Shown here: piece after piece, positions 17,877 to 25,461 of the stretch
Layout: the number at the start of each line of letters is the position of its first letter
Numbering within the stretch: the first letter of the stretch is position 1
Assembly (NCBI GenBank): GCA_026707745.1
Contig: JAPOWG010000036.1
Span: 1 to 64,000, forward strand
Reading direction: 5' to 3'
DNA length: 64,000 nt
Source: Chloroflexota bacterium
Lineage (GTDB): Bacteria; Chloroflexota; Anaerolineae; Aggregatilineales; Phototrophicaceae
Made by a program: the position numbers and the translations under genes
The notes under the pieces: generated by a model
Database searches by the model: none
Told to the model about the DNA's origin: nothing
Seen by the model: only the letters and a program-made list of their open reading frames with translations

Positions 17877-19117
17877 CTGTCGCCTGCGCTGTCATCGCTT
17901 GATCCCTGAGCGAGCGCGGAAATTGCTTCTTGTTTCTTGGCGGGAAATAGGCCTGCCCTCTCTGCCCGGACATTGTCGAAACCGTGATGCGTATCCGGCG
18001 AACACTCCGGCAAGGATATCCAGAAACGCGATCCGCCATTTTCGGGGAATTCCGCGCCGACCGAACCATTCTGGGCATACATCAATTGCTTGACGATCCA
18101 CAAGCCCAAACCGCTGCTTGACTCGCCCCCGGTCGGCCGAGTGCTCAACCTGCCATATTCCTTAAAGAGATTGTCGCGCTCGAAGGACGGGATACCGGGA
18201 CCTTCGTCCGCCACGATGATGACGCCGCATCCGTTTTGCTGCGCCGAGCTTACCGTCACTTTACTGTCATTAAGGCTGAATTTGATAGCGTTGCTGACCA
18301 GATTTGCCAGCGCTTGCACCAGACGCTGTGGATCCGCGAGCACCCAACCGTCCGTTGCGCCAAGTTCCAGGCAAATGTTCTTTTTCTTGGCCGCAAAGCG
18401 ATATTGGTTAACGACGTTTGTCTGTACATCACGCAAGTTGACCGGCTTTATCGTCAGCTCCAGTTTCCCCGTCTGCACTTCCATCATGTCGAGAAAGTTG
18501 CTGATGATGTCGCTCATATTGTCTACCATCAGCCCAATCGTATCCAAGGCATGCGCAACCTCGCCCCTTTCTGTGGCCGCCAGGCGCAGGATGCCTTCCG
18601 CGATTCGTATGTTGTTGAGCGGCGACTTCAGATCGTGCGAAGCCATGCGGAACAAACGCATGTGCAGTTCTTGCGTCTCGGTCAATTCGGCGATGCAGGT
18701 TTCCAGCGACTCTATCAGCGCCTTCACAGCGAGACAGGAGCGGATCCGCGCGAGCAATACTTCGTCGGTACAGGCTCCCGCAATGTAGTCGGCCGCGCCC
18801 AGTTGCAGCGCCGACGCCACTTCTCCGCTTGACGCGGCTTCAGCGACAAATATGACTGGCAAGGGGAAAATGGCGGGCGACTGTTGTATCGCTCCCAGCA
18901 ACTCGCATTCGGTCATATCGTTCAATGGACCGACGACTAACATGAGATCAATATCCGGCAATCGTCGCGCCATATCCAGCCCCGACACGATATTGGTGGA
19001 AATCGAAAGGGCGTATTCCGCGCCCAGCAGTTGCCTGATTCGGTTTCTGTCATTTTGAATCGCGGCAACGACCATAATTCGATTCGCTTTGCCGTCCACC
19101 GTCCTTTGCCTTTCCAT
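17873..19117 (-). CDS. Histidine kinase with N-terminal pseudo-receiver domain
   Basis: A cytosolic 414-residue protein. Residues 12-130 fold like a CheY receiver, but the phosphoacceptor Asp is missing: the strand that normally ends in D reads LMLVVGPLND, and the usual Lys after ADYI is replaced (ADYIAGA). A short helix leads to a HisKA dimerisation domain with H161 in FRMASHDLKSPLNNIRI. An HATPase_c domain follows, with the N box LVSNAIKFS, G1 DEGPGIP and G2 GLGLWIVKQL. So it can probably autophosphorylate, while the first domain senses something by protein contact. No cognate response regulator is adjacent; it shares an operon with the GT4 gene. Confidence 0.88.
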   Translation of the reverse strand: MERQRTVDGKANRIMVVAAIQNDRNRIRQLLGAEYALSISTNIVSGLDMARRLPDIDLMLVVGPLNDMTECELLGAIQQSPAIFPLPVIFVAEAASSGEVASALQLGAADYIAGACTDEVLLARIRSCLAVKALIESLETCIAELTETQELHMRLFRMASHDLKSPLNNIRIAEGILRLAATERGEVAHALDTIGLMVDNMSDIISNFLDMMEVQTGKLELTIKPVNLRDVQTNVVNQYRFAAKKKNICLELGATDGWVLADPQRLVQALANLVSNAIKFSLNDSKVTVSSAQQNGCGVIIVADEGPGIPSFERDNLFKEYGRLSTRPTGGESSSGLGLWIVKQLMYAQNGSVGAEFPENGGSRFWISLPECSPDTHHGFDNVRAERAGLFPAKKQEAISALAQGSSDDSAGDR

Positions 19118-19466
19118 AGCCGCAATTCCAACACCTTAGGATACACGAAGGTCAAGATTAACGCGATAGCCCTGCGATTGGACCCCAGAGCAATCGCATC
19201 AAACTGATGGCGACTGGCATAGCGCAAAACTAGACCAAGAATTAACCACCGAGGGCACCGAGGGTCGCGCAGACACTGACCTACAACACCGAGAAAAGCA
19301 ATGAGATTGTAGTTCTGTCTTTGTTCAATCTTACTTTTGAGCCGCGAATGAAGTTTCGCTTGCGACCTTGTCGCATTGAGGTGACGGAATTAAAGAGAAG
19401 TCACCAAAAGGCTAGAAACTCAGTAGTTGCAAGTAAGTTATGCAACAAATCGCAGGGCGAATGTAG

Positions 19467-19668
19467 GGCTTGTCCGCTACTGGGTCATTTTAAGGCGCTT
19501 TTTTCACCCCTCACCCCCCAGCCCCCTCTCCCACAAGGGGAGAGGGGGAGCTAAGCTTGGCGGAATATGTAATAATTTGTTGATTTTCGCAATGATCGGC
19601 TCCCTTTTTGTATTGTTTCGGTACTATTTCCGTTATCCATGCATATGAATTGCAGTAGCGGACAAGCC
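19467..19668. mobile_element. MITE-like element, copy 1 (202 bp, 16-bp terminal inverted repeats)
   Basis: Ends are GGCTTGTCCGCTACTG and its exact inverse CAGTAGCGGACAAGCC. The interior holds a CCCCTCACCCCCCAGCCCC tract and a CCCTCTCCC-ACAA-GGGGAGAGGG hairpin, then an AT-rich stretch; no ORF of note. It interrupts the repeat whose intact arrangement is at 12440-12530, with TGTA (up to TGTAGGG) on both sides as likely target duplication. The rest of the gap 19118-19936 holds remnants of cac-cgag-type low-complexity repeats and a palindrome pair. Confidence 0.8.
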
Positions 19669-19670
19669 TT

Positions 19671-19740
19671 GTAGGGGCGACTCTGTGAGTCGCCCACCGC
19701 TACTGCTAGAGATTTCGGGCGAGCCAAGGCTCGCCCCTAC
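19671..19740. repeat. Paired-palindrome repeat
   Basis: GTAGGGGCGACTC...GAGTCGCCC followed by GGGCGAGCC...GGCTCGCCCCTAC. It is the right-hand part of the site split by the MITE at 19467-19668. Confidence 0.7.
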
Positions 19741-19901
19741 GACTCGACGACGGAATTTGCATGACTTACCTGGTCATACTTCTGTGCTCTCGGTGTCGAA
19801 GGGCTGTGTCTACGCGCCCGTCGGCGGTAAAAAACAATCTGCAGCGATAGCCCTGCGATTGGCCCTCGCCGCAACGAGTCCGTCCGGACCGCGTAGAAGT
19901 G

Positions 19902-19907
19902 TATAAT
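19902..19907 (+). promoter_or_regulatory. Consensus -10 hexamer
   Basis: TATAAT, 29 bp before the ATG at 19937, with AGGAG between. A -35 is weak. Probable promoter of the 19937 gene. Confidence 0.45.
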
Positions 19908-19936
19908 GAACATATCACGAGCTGAGGAGAGTTTGC

Positions 19937-20335
19937 ATGTCGAAAAGTTTGCAAGACGCCGACCGCGAAGCGCGCAAGCTGGTCGCCAATTGGACGACGG
20001 GCGCAGCGCTAACCGGATGGATACCTGGCAGCGCGTTTTTCCTCACCGCTGCGGATACCGCCATGATTCACCAGGTCGCCAGCGCCTACGAAGTGAGCGC
20101 CTTCGACATGAACAACCTGTTGTCCGTGCTGGGTGGGGCGGTCGCCAGCGCCATCGCCGGCGGTGTTATCACCGAAGTCGTTGGCATTATCCCGATAGTG
20201 GGCTGGGCGGTGAAGAGCGCGGCGATGGCTGCCAAAGCCAAAGTGATCGGCGACGAAGTGATCCGCTATTTCCGTGAACGGTCCGACCTGCCCGATACCA
20301 AAGTCGTCATTGACGTGGAAATCGACGACGACTAA
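19937..20335 (+). CDS. DUF697-like small membrane-associated protein
   Basis: 132 residues; the sequence runs from a charged helix (SKSLQDADREARKLVANWTTGAALTGWIPG) through a helical hydrophobic hairpin (LLSVLGGAVASAIAGGVITEVVGIIPIVGWAVKSAAMAAKAKVIGDEVIRYF) to an acidic tail. This matches the general layout of DUF697/YcjF-type C-terminal domains, often associated with membrane GTPases, but no GTPase gene is nearby. TGAGGAG precedes ATG 19937, and TATAAT lies upstream, so it is an independent gene. Confidence 0.55.
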   Translation: MSKSLQDADREARKLVANWTTGAALTGWIPGSAFFLTAADTAMIHQVASAYEVSAFDMNNLLSVLGGAVASAIAGGVITEVVGIIPIVGWAVKSAAMAAKAKVIGDEVIRYFRERSDLPDTKVVIDVEIDDD

Positions 20336-20488
20336 AGGAGATGCTCCCCCGGACACGCTGTTGGCGCAGGCCATCGTTGATACGACGCGCATTCCAATCG
20401 GCTAAAACCCTTCGCGCCTACGTTTGCCTGTAAATCAGGTATAGGGTAAGATACACGGCGATTTATACGCGCGCTTAAAGAGGAACGC

Positions 20489-20773
20489 ATGAACAACTCG
20501 ATGCGGCAGCAGGTCCTAACCCTGTATCTGTCTACCTCTGCTTTAGACAGCCGTGTGCTGGGCTGGGCGATCTATGACGGCACCGGCAAGAACCGCTTCA
20601 CCACCGGCGACAACAACGAAGCGCCCTACGAAACCGGCTTGGAGGCGCTGCTGGATGGCTGGCGGCTGATCCAGCACCCAGTGCTCATTCCACCCTACCC
20701 GGGCGAGGAATACACCACCTCTTTCATGAAATATGGATTCGTATTTGAAAAACTGGAGGAATTTGACGCATGA
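20489..20773 (+). CDS. Hypothetical protein co-transcribed with PhyH dioxygenase
   Basis: 94 residues: MNNSMRQQVLTLYLSTSALDSRVLGWAIYDG, TGLEALLDGWRLIQHPVLIPPYPGEEY and FVFEKLEEFDA. AAGAGGAA lies before the ATG. It ends with an ATGA overlap into the PhyH gene, so the two are translationally coupled. Small, soluble, one conserved-looking aromatic patch; I do not recognise the family. A partner or regulatory subunit for the dioxygenase is a guess based only on coupling. Confidence 0.6.
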   Translation: MNNSMRQQVLTLYLSTSALDSRVLGWAIYDGTGKNRFTTGDNNEAPYETGLEALLDGWRLIQHPVLIPPYPGEEYTTSFMKYGFVFEKLEEFDA

Positions 20774-21615
20774 CCGACAAGCAATATCTGCTCACGTCAA
20801 AGCAAATGGCGGAATTCGTGGCGCGCGGTTTCCTGCGCTTTGACGAGATGGTGCCGGACGAGATCAACCGGGAAGTGATGGCGGCTATCGACACGCATAA
20901 GATCAAAGGGCACCCGGCAGGCACGCCCTTGTCGAAATGCTATCACGGCACAGCTATCCGCAAGCTGCTGGACCTGCCGCAGATCCAGGGGCTGATTCAG
21001 AGCCTGGTCGGCGAAGACCCGCTCTTCGACCACGACGCCATCCATGTGCGCGAGCCCAACGAGGGCAGCGCGCAGGGCCTGCACGCCGATTCAATCATCG
21101 ACTGCCGGGCGCATTTCGATATCCAGTTAATGTACTTCCCGCACGATGTGCCGCTGGAAATGGGCGGCACGCTGCTGCTGCCCGGCAGCCACTTCCGCCG
21201 CGTCAACGAGATGGATGTCGCTGCTTACCAGAATATGCGCGGGCAGATCCCCATGGTCTGCAAAGCCGGTTCCGTCCTGGCGCTGCATCACGGCATCTGG
21301 CACTGCGGCCGCCAGAACCAGACGAACCGCCGCCGTTATATGTTCAAACTGCGCCTGAACCCGGTCGTGCGGCAACTGCGACTTTGGAACACCGACGACC
21401 TGGGCGACGAGTATCGCGCCCCCAAAGAGATCCACAGCGGCTTCCCCAAGGGCGATGATGTGCAAGGCATCCTGTCGCGGCAAGAGCCCTGGTTCGAGGC
21501 GGCTTCTGGCCGTCTGGAGATTGTCAATCGCATCAAGCTCTGGCGCTTCTTGACCGGGGACGAGGGCTTTGATGTGCATTACTGGATGACGCGCCTGGAG
21601 AACATGCCCGCCTGA
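20770..21615 (+). CDS. Phytanoyl-CoA dioxygenase (PhyH) family protein
   Basis: Fe(II)/2-oxoglutarate-type oxygenase of 281 residues. The HxD iron ligands are in QGLHADSIIDCRAHFD (about residue 106) and the distal His in LALHHGIWHCGRQNQTNRRRYMFKLRLNP, where the RR region supplies the 2-oxoglutarate arginine. GGTLLLPGSHFRRVNE is another family segment. Members hydroxylate lipids, small metabolites or natural products; the substrate here is unknown. The start overlaps the upstream small gene by 4 bp, and a membrane glycosyltransferase follows 42 bp later on the same strand. Confidence 0.87.
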   Translation: MTDKQYLLTSKQMAEFVARGFLRFDEMVPDEINREVMAAIDTHKIKGHPAGTPLSKCYHGTAIRKLLDLPQIQGLIQSLVGEDPLFDHDAIHVREPNEGSAQGLHADSIIDCRAHFDIQLMYFPHDVPLEMGGTLLLPGSHFRRVNEMDVAAYQNMRGQIPMVCKAGSVLALHHGIWHCGRQNQTNRRRYMFKLRLNPVVRQLRLWNTDDLGDEYRAPKEIHSGFPKGDDVQGILSRQEPWFEAASGRLEIVNRIKLWRFLTGDEGFDVHYWMTRLENMPA

Positions 21616-21657
21616 TTCGCAGGTCCCCATTCTGTCGCGACCCATCGAGAAAGATCG

Positions 21658-23580
21658 ATGGACAATAATGTAATGAAATGGCTTAATGCCTTCCATGTCT
21701 CGGCGGATTTGGGTCATTATGCCTGGGTAATACCTGTGATTCTTATCGTCTCGGCATTGTCCTTCCACCAGATGGATCGGGTAACGCCAAGTCGCGATGA
21801 GTTTGACTCCCTCATTTTTGCAAACGGCATCGGTTTCAATCCCTATTCACCGTCGCAGACCGTTCACACCATCCTGACTTACGCGCCAGATCACACACCC
21901 GGCTATTTCTTGATGTTGAATGTCTGGGGCAGAATCACCAGTTTCGATGTGGCGATCGCGCGATTGTTGACGATTTTCGCGGGCTTAATCACACTCGCGA
22001 TCGCCTATCGCCTCGGCAACGATTTTGTAGGACCTGGCGCGGGCTTGATCGCGGTTGTCATCGTCGCCAGCAACGCTTTTTTCAACTACTACTATGCCCA
22101 TATACGCATGTACCCGATGTCCGCCTTGGCTTCGGGGATCATCTTATGGATTTACCTGCGCATCATGTATCAATGCAAGCAGGTGCGGCGGGGCGATTAT
22201 CTGGCATTATTCGCGGCCGTTTTTGTCCTTTGCAACCTTCATTTCTTCAATAGCGTATTCCTTGCCGCGCTTGGGGTCTTCCATCTGCTCTTCGCGCCAA
22301 AGAACCGACGTTGGACGCTGGTATCGCTCGCCGTTATTGTCGCGGTGCTTTTATTCATCCCCTATCCCTTGGCCGCTGCGGATGGCTTGATGTCAACTGC
22401 GGCGGTGAAGAAACCAGACGCGATCGGCATCGCCCGCGCCATCCAAGCCTGGCAGGACGCGGTTACCAACCGCGAGCCGCTATTGCTATTGATCGCGGTT
22501 GGCGGCTTGGCGATGGGCGCATTCAGGGGGCAAGTGAGAATACGACCATGGCTTGTTTTGCCCTTGATCTTCGTTGGTTGCCTGGCATTGCTGTCTCATT
22601 ACACGACCTTCATTGCCGATTTCACCATGCGCTATCATCTTGCCAACTGGTTACCCTGTGTGCTCTTCTTCACAACGGGCTTTTATGGATTGTATCGCTT
22701 TCGCAAGTATTTGCTGGTACTCGTGATTCTTTGGATCTTGGCAGGTCACCATATGCAAACGCATGTCTCCTGGTGGTCCTGGCTAAATCTGCGCTCGCTG
22801 ACATATTCACAGCCTCCAACCCAGATTATCTCTCGACTTGCCCAAAGAGCCGATCCACTGCCTACCGTTCTGTTTTCTACCGATGATTACTTTTATGAAT
22901 CATTCTTGACCAGCCCCGGCTTCAACAAACTCTTGGCTCAACTCGGTCATACGCCGGCCGAGTACTTTTTTGGCAGACATGACATCCAGGTTGGGATTAT
23001 CAAGGACTCGAATCGCGCAGCCGATCGCTTCGCTATCACTTCGCCTTTAATCTGGGTGGTCGCGCAAGCGGACAAACTGTCTGCCGATCGGCTTGCTTAT
23101 TTCAATAGCTATATGGCTGAGCTGAGTTACGAAAACTGCCAAGTCATGCCCATAGGCGAGCAAAGTACGATCGTCAAGTATTATTGGCAGCGCCTGGGAT
23201 GTCTGGCGCCCATCGTTCAGCAGCGTTTTCGCAGCAATCTCGTCAACTATGATTTCATTGGCGGGGGGCTGAACGCCAATCAATCGGCAGTGCTGATCAA
23301 TGACCGCTGGACGGGCAGAACGGATCAGCCGCTCGATGACTACGCTCTGTCCTATCAACTCATTTCAACTGACGGGAACAATGTCGCCCAACTCGATCTT
23401 CCACTCGTCCACGAGAATGAATTGCGCCAGTTCTCGCTTAACATTGCCAATGTCCCGCCTGGCGCATACCGCCTGATGGCTATCCTCTACCATTCTGAAA
23501 CTGGCGAAAGGCAGGCTTGGCACAACAACGCTAATGAAACTGCCAACATGCTGCCACTCACGGAGATTGTCTTGCAGTAG
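21658..23580 (+). CDS. GT39/PMT-like membrane glycosyltransferase
   Basis: A 640-residue polytopic protein. After a short N-terminal helix comes the first extracytoplasmic loop with the conserved acidic pair region (SRDEFDSLIFANGIG) and HTPGYFLML, as in ArnT/PMT-type enzymes that use polyprenyl-phosphate sugars. About eleven helices follow, then a C-terminal globular domain of about 230 residues outside the membrane. It likely glycosylates a lipid or protein at the cell surface. GAGAAAGATCG before ATG is only a weak ribosome site. Donor and acceptor are unknown. Confidence 0.82.
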   Translation: MDNNVMKWLNAFHVSADLGHYAWVIPVILIVSALSFHQMDRVTPSRDEFDSLIFANGIGFNPYSPSQTVHTILTYAPDHTPGYFLMLNVWGRITSFDVAIARLLTIFAGLITLAIAYRLGNDFVGPGAGLIAVVIVASNAFFNYYYAHIRMYPMSALASGIILWIYLRIMYQCKQVRRGDYLALFAAVFVLCNLHFFNSVFLAALGVFHLLFAPKNRRWTLVSLAVIVAVLLFIPYPLAAADGLMSTAAVKKPDAIGIARAIQAWQDAVTNREPLLLLIAVGGLAMGAFRGQVRIRPWLVLPLIFVGCLALLSHYTTFIADFTMRYHLANWLPCVLFFTTGFYGLYRFRKYLLVLVILWILAGHHMQTHVSWWSWLNLRSLTYSQPPTQIISRLAQRADPLPTVLFSTDDYFYESFLTSPGFNKLLAQLGHTPAEYFFGRHDIQVGIIKDSNRAADRFAITSPLIWVVAQADKLSADRLAYFNSYMAELSYENCQVMPIGEQSTIVKYYWQRLGCLAPIVQQRFRSNLVNYDFIGGGLNANQSAVLINDRWTGRTDQPLDDYALSYQLISTDGNNVAQLDLPLVHENELRQFSLNIANVPPGAYRLMAILYHSETGERQAWHNNANETANMLPLTEIVLQ

Positions 23581-23784
23581 AAATACAAGAACAATTATCA
23601 TAGCGGTCATGCATCCAAGACAGATCAATACAGCAAATGGCACAATGCGCCTGTCGACGTCCCGCCTTTAACAGATCAAACATCGCCGACTCAAGACGCT
23701 AAACTCACCCTAGCGTCTCGGCGAGAATCCGCTACGATAAGCAGCCGATTTCTGCAAGATCGGCCCTTTAGCGCCGCATTGAGT

Positions 23785-23801
23785 CGGGTGCAATGCACCC
23801 G
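23785..23801 (+). promoter_or_regulatory. Leader hairpin just upstream of rpsD
   Basis: CGGGTGC-AAT-GCACCCG, a perfect 7-bp stem with a 3-base loop, ending 9 bases before the GAGGAA ribosome site of rpsD. S4 is a known translational autoregulator, so a protein-binding leader is plausible, but this is inference. A second hairpin (GACGCTA...TAGCGTC, 23694-23716) lies upstream. Confidence 0.4.
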
Positions 23802-23826
23802 CTGTGAAACGAGGAAACTGGCAAGC

Positions 23827-24453
23827 ATGGCTTCATATCACGGACCAAAAGCGAAACCACAGCGCCGCTTCGGCGAACTGCTGGTGCCCCGCCCGAAGTA
23901 TTCCAAAATCCTGGAAGAACGCGCCTACCCTCCCGGCGAGCACGGACGCGAGAAATCCTTCCGCTCCGGACGGCGCAGCAACTACGCCCTCCAGTTGGAC
24001 GAAAAACAGAAGCTGGCGTTCATCTACAACGTGCGCGAACGCCAGATGCGCAACTATTACAAAAAAGCCGCCTTGATGTCGGGGCCGACCGGCGTCAACC
24101 TCTTGAGCTTGCTGGAACGGCGCCTGGACAACGTGGTCTACAAGTCCGGTCTGGGCGCAACCATATGGGCGGCGCGGCAAATTGTGGGCCACGGTCATAT
24201 CATGGTTAATGGCCAGCGCGTGAACCTGCCTTCGTATCAGGTCAAGCCCGGGGACGTCGTGGAAGTCAGCGACAAAATGAAGAAGAACGTGCACATTCAG
24301 GAATGGGTGCAGCAAGCGGCCTACTTCCCGCCCTATTTGGTCGTGGACAAGGACAACTACCGCGTCACCCTGGACCGTGTGCCGGAAGAAGGCGAAGTGC
24401 AGACGCCGGTCGATATCCAGCAAGTCGTGGAGTTCTACAACCGCCTGACCTAG
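23827..24453 (+). CDS. rpsD: 30S ribosomal protein S4, cysteine-free form
   Basis: Primary 16S-rRNA-binding protein that nucleates 30S assembly. 208 residues from MASYHGPKAKPQRRFGELL, with YPPGEHG, the KQKLAFIYNVRERQMRNYY helix, LLSLLERRLDNVVYKSGLG, and the S4 RNA-binding loop ARQIVGHGHIMVNGQRVNLPSYQVKPGD. The four-cysteine zinc motif present in the C+ form of S4 is absent. The gene stands alone here rather than in the alpha operon. ATG 23827 was chosen by homology; the frame is open 16 codons further up, through a leader hairpin. A terminator follows at 24486. Confidence 0.95.
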   Translation: MASYHGPKAKPQRRFGELLVPRPKYSKILEERAYPPGEHGREKSFRSGRRSNYALQLDEKQKLAFIYNVRERQMRNYYKKAALMSGPTGVNLLSLLERRLDNVVYKSGLGATIWAARQIVGHGHIMVNGQRVNLPSYQVKPGDVVEVSDKMKKNVHIQEWVQQAAYFPPYLVVDKDNYRVTLDRVPEEGEVQTPVDIQQVVEFYNRLT

Positions 24454-24485
24454 ACCAGGCTCAAAACCGCAGCGTAAGATATTCG

Positions 24486-24512
24486 CGGGACGCTACCAAG
24501 CGTCTCGTTTTT
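24486..24512 (+). terminator. Rho-independent terminator of rpsD
   Basis: CGGGACGCT-ACCA-AGCGTCTCG (9 bp with one G-T pair) followed by TTTTT, 33 bp after the rpsD stop and just before the convergent gene end at 24516. Confidence 0.8.
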
Positions 24513-24515
24513 GAT

Positions 24516-24989
24516 TTAGGGCAAATTGCGGATTTTCTGAATCAGTTCGCTGCTGCTGTGACCGGGCAGGTATTCGATTAGCTCGACCCTGCCGCCGTAG
24601 GCTTCCACTGTCGGCCGCTCCGGCAAGTCCTTATGCGCATAGTCGCCGCCTTTGACATAGATCTCCGGTTGCAAAGCGCGCAGCAAGTCGTCCGCCCGGT
24701 CTGCTTCGAAGATGATCACGGCGTCGACCGGATGCAGCGCCGCTAGCAAGCGGGCTCGCTCGCGCGCCGACATGATCGGACGTCCCCGCCCTTTCAAGCG
24801 CGCCGATGAGGCGTCCCCATTGAGCCCGAGGAAGAGCGCGTCGCCCAGTTTTCGCGCCTTTTCCAAGTAGTCGAGATGGCCGATATGCAGCAAGTCGAAA
24901 TGCCCATTTGTGAAGACCAGCGTCTGTCCGTCGCGTTTCAACCGGTCGCGCAACGTCCGCGCCTCATCCAGTGTGAGCAGCTCTCCCAT
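24516..24989 (-). CDS. RfaE2-like nucleotidyltransferase (ADP-heptose synthase type)
   Basis: Cytidylyltransferase-fold enzyme of 157 residues. TNGHFDLLHIGHLDYLEKARKLGD carries the HxGH nucleotide site; RPIMSARERARLLAAL and VKGGDYAHKDLPE, ending in HSSSELIQKI, are hallmarks of D-glycero-beta-D-manno-heptose-1-phosphate adenylyltransferase. In Gram-negatives this makes ADP-heptose; a GT9 heptosyltransferase-like gene is present at 31042, so an ADP-heptose route to a surface glycan is possible. It is the last gene of a minus-strand pepF-DUF3052-rfaE2 run with gaps of 42 and 19 bp. Confidence 0.85.
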   Translation of the reverse strand: MGELLTLDEARTLRDRLKRDGQTLVFTNGHFDLLHIGHLDYLEKARKLGDALFLGLNGDASSARLKGRGRPIMSARERARLLAALHPVDAVIIFEADRADDLLRALQPEIYVKGGDYAHKDLPERPTVEAYGGRVELIEYLPGHSSSELIQKIRNLP

Positions 24990-25008
24990 CTATGCCCTCA
25001 ATGCGCCC

Positions 25009-25419
25009 TCAGCGATCCCGCCGCCGATAGACCAGTTTCAATCCCGACCACTGCTCATCGATCGCGGCGACCTTGACATCGACCAGGCCCCCCGCCAAGG
25101 CAATCTCGCGAACGACGTCTTCCGTGATATCGGTTGGCATCTTGGCGGCTTTCTTGTACCAGGAAATCCAGATCATGCCGTCCTTGTGTATCGCCGCTTT
25201 CAGCGCGGGAAAGGCCGCTTCATAGTCGGCGCGTTCGACATAAAAGGCCTGCAGGAAATCATAGCCCCTGCCGCATAGCGCCTCGTCGATGGCAACGCCG
25301 GGGGGCAAATCGCCCAGCAACTCGCGGTAATGCGCGGGCGCTCCCAGCAGCGCTATGCGATAGCCGCCTTTGATACCCAGCTTCTTTTGCAGCGGCCTGC
25401 CGGAGTAACCCGCTGTCAT
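25009..25419 (-). CDS. DUF3052-family protein
   Basis: 136 residues beginning MTAGYSGRPLQKKLGIKGGYRIALLGAP, with MIWISWYKKAAKMPTDITEDVVREIAL and GLVDVKVAAIDEQWSGLKLVYRR, the diagnostic pattern of DUF3052 (a small alpha/beta protein of unknown role). ATG 25419 was preferred over one five codons earlier because the family begins at this point. It sits between pepF and the RfaE2-like gene and is probably co-transcribed. Confidence 0.8.
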   Translation of the reverse strand: MTAGYSGRPLQKKLGIKGGYRIALLGAPAHYRELLGDLPPGVAIDEALCGRGYDFLQAFYVERADYEAAFPALKAAIHKDGMIWISWYKKAAKMPTDITEDVVREIALAGGLVDVKVAAIDEQWSGLKLVYRRRDR

Positions 25420-25461
25420 CGCTCGACCTTCCACCAGTTCATGAATGCCACTGTCAGGCCC

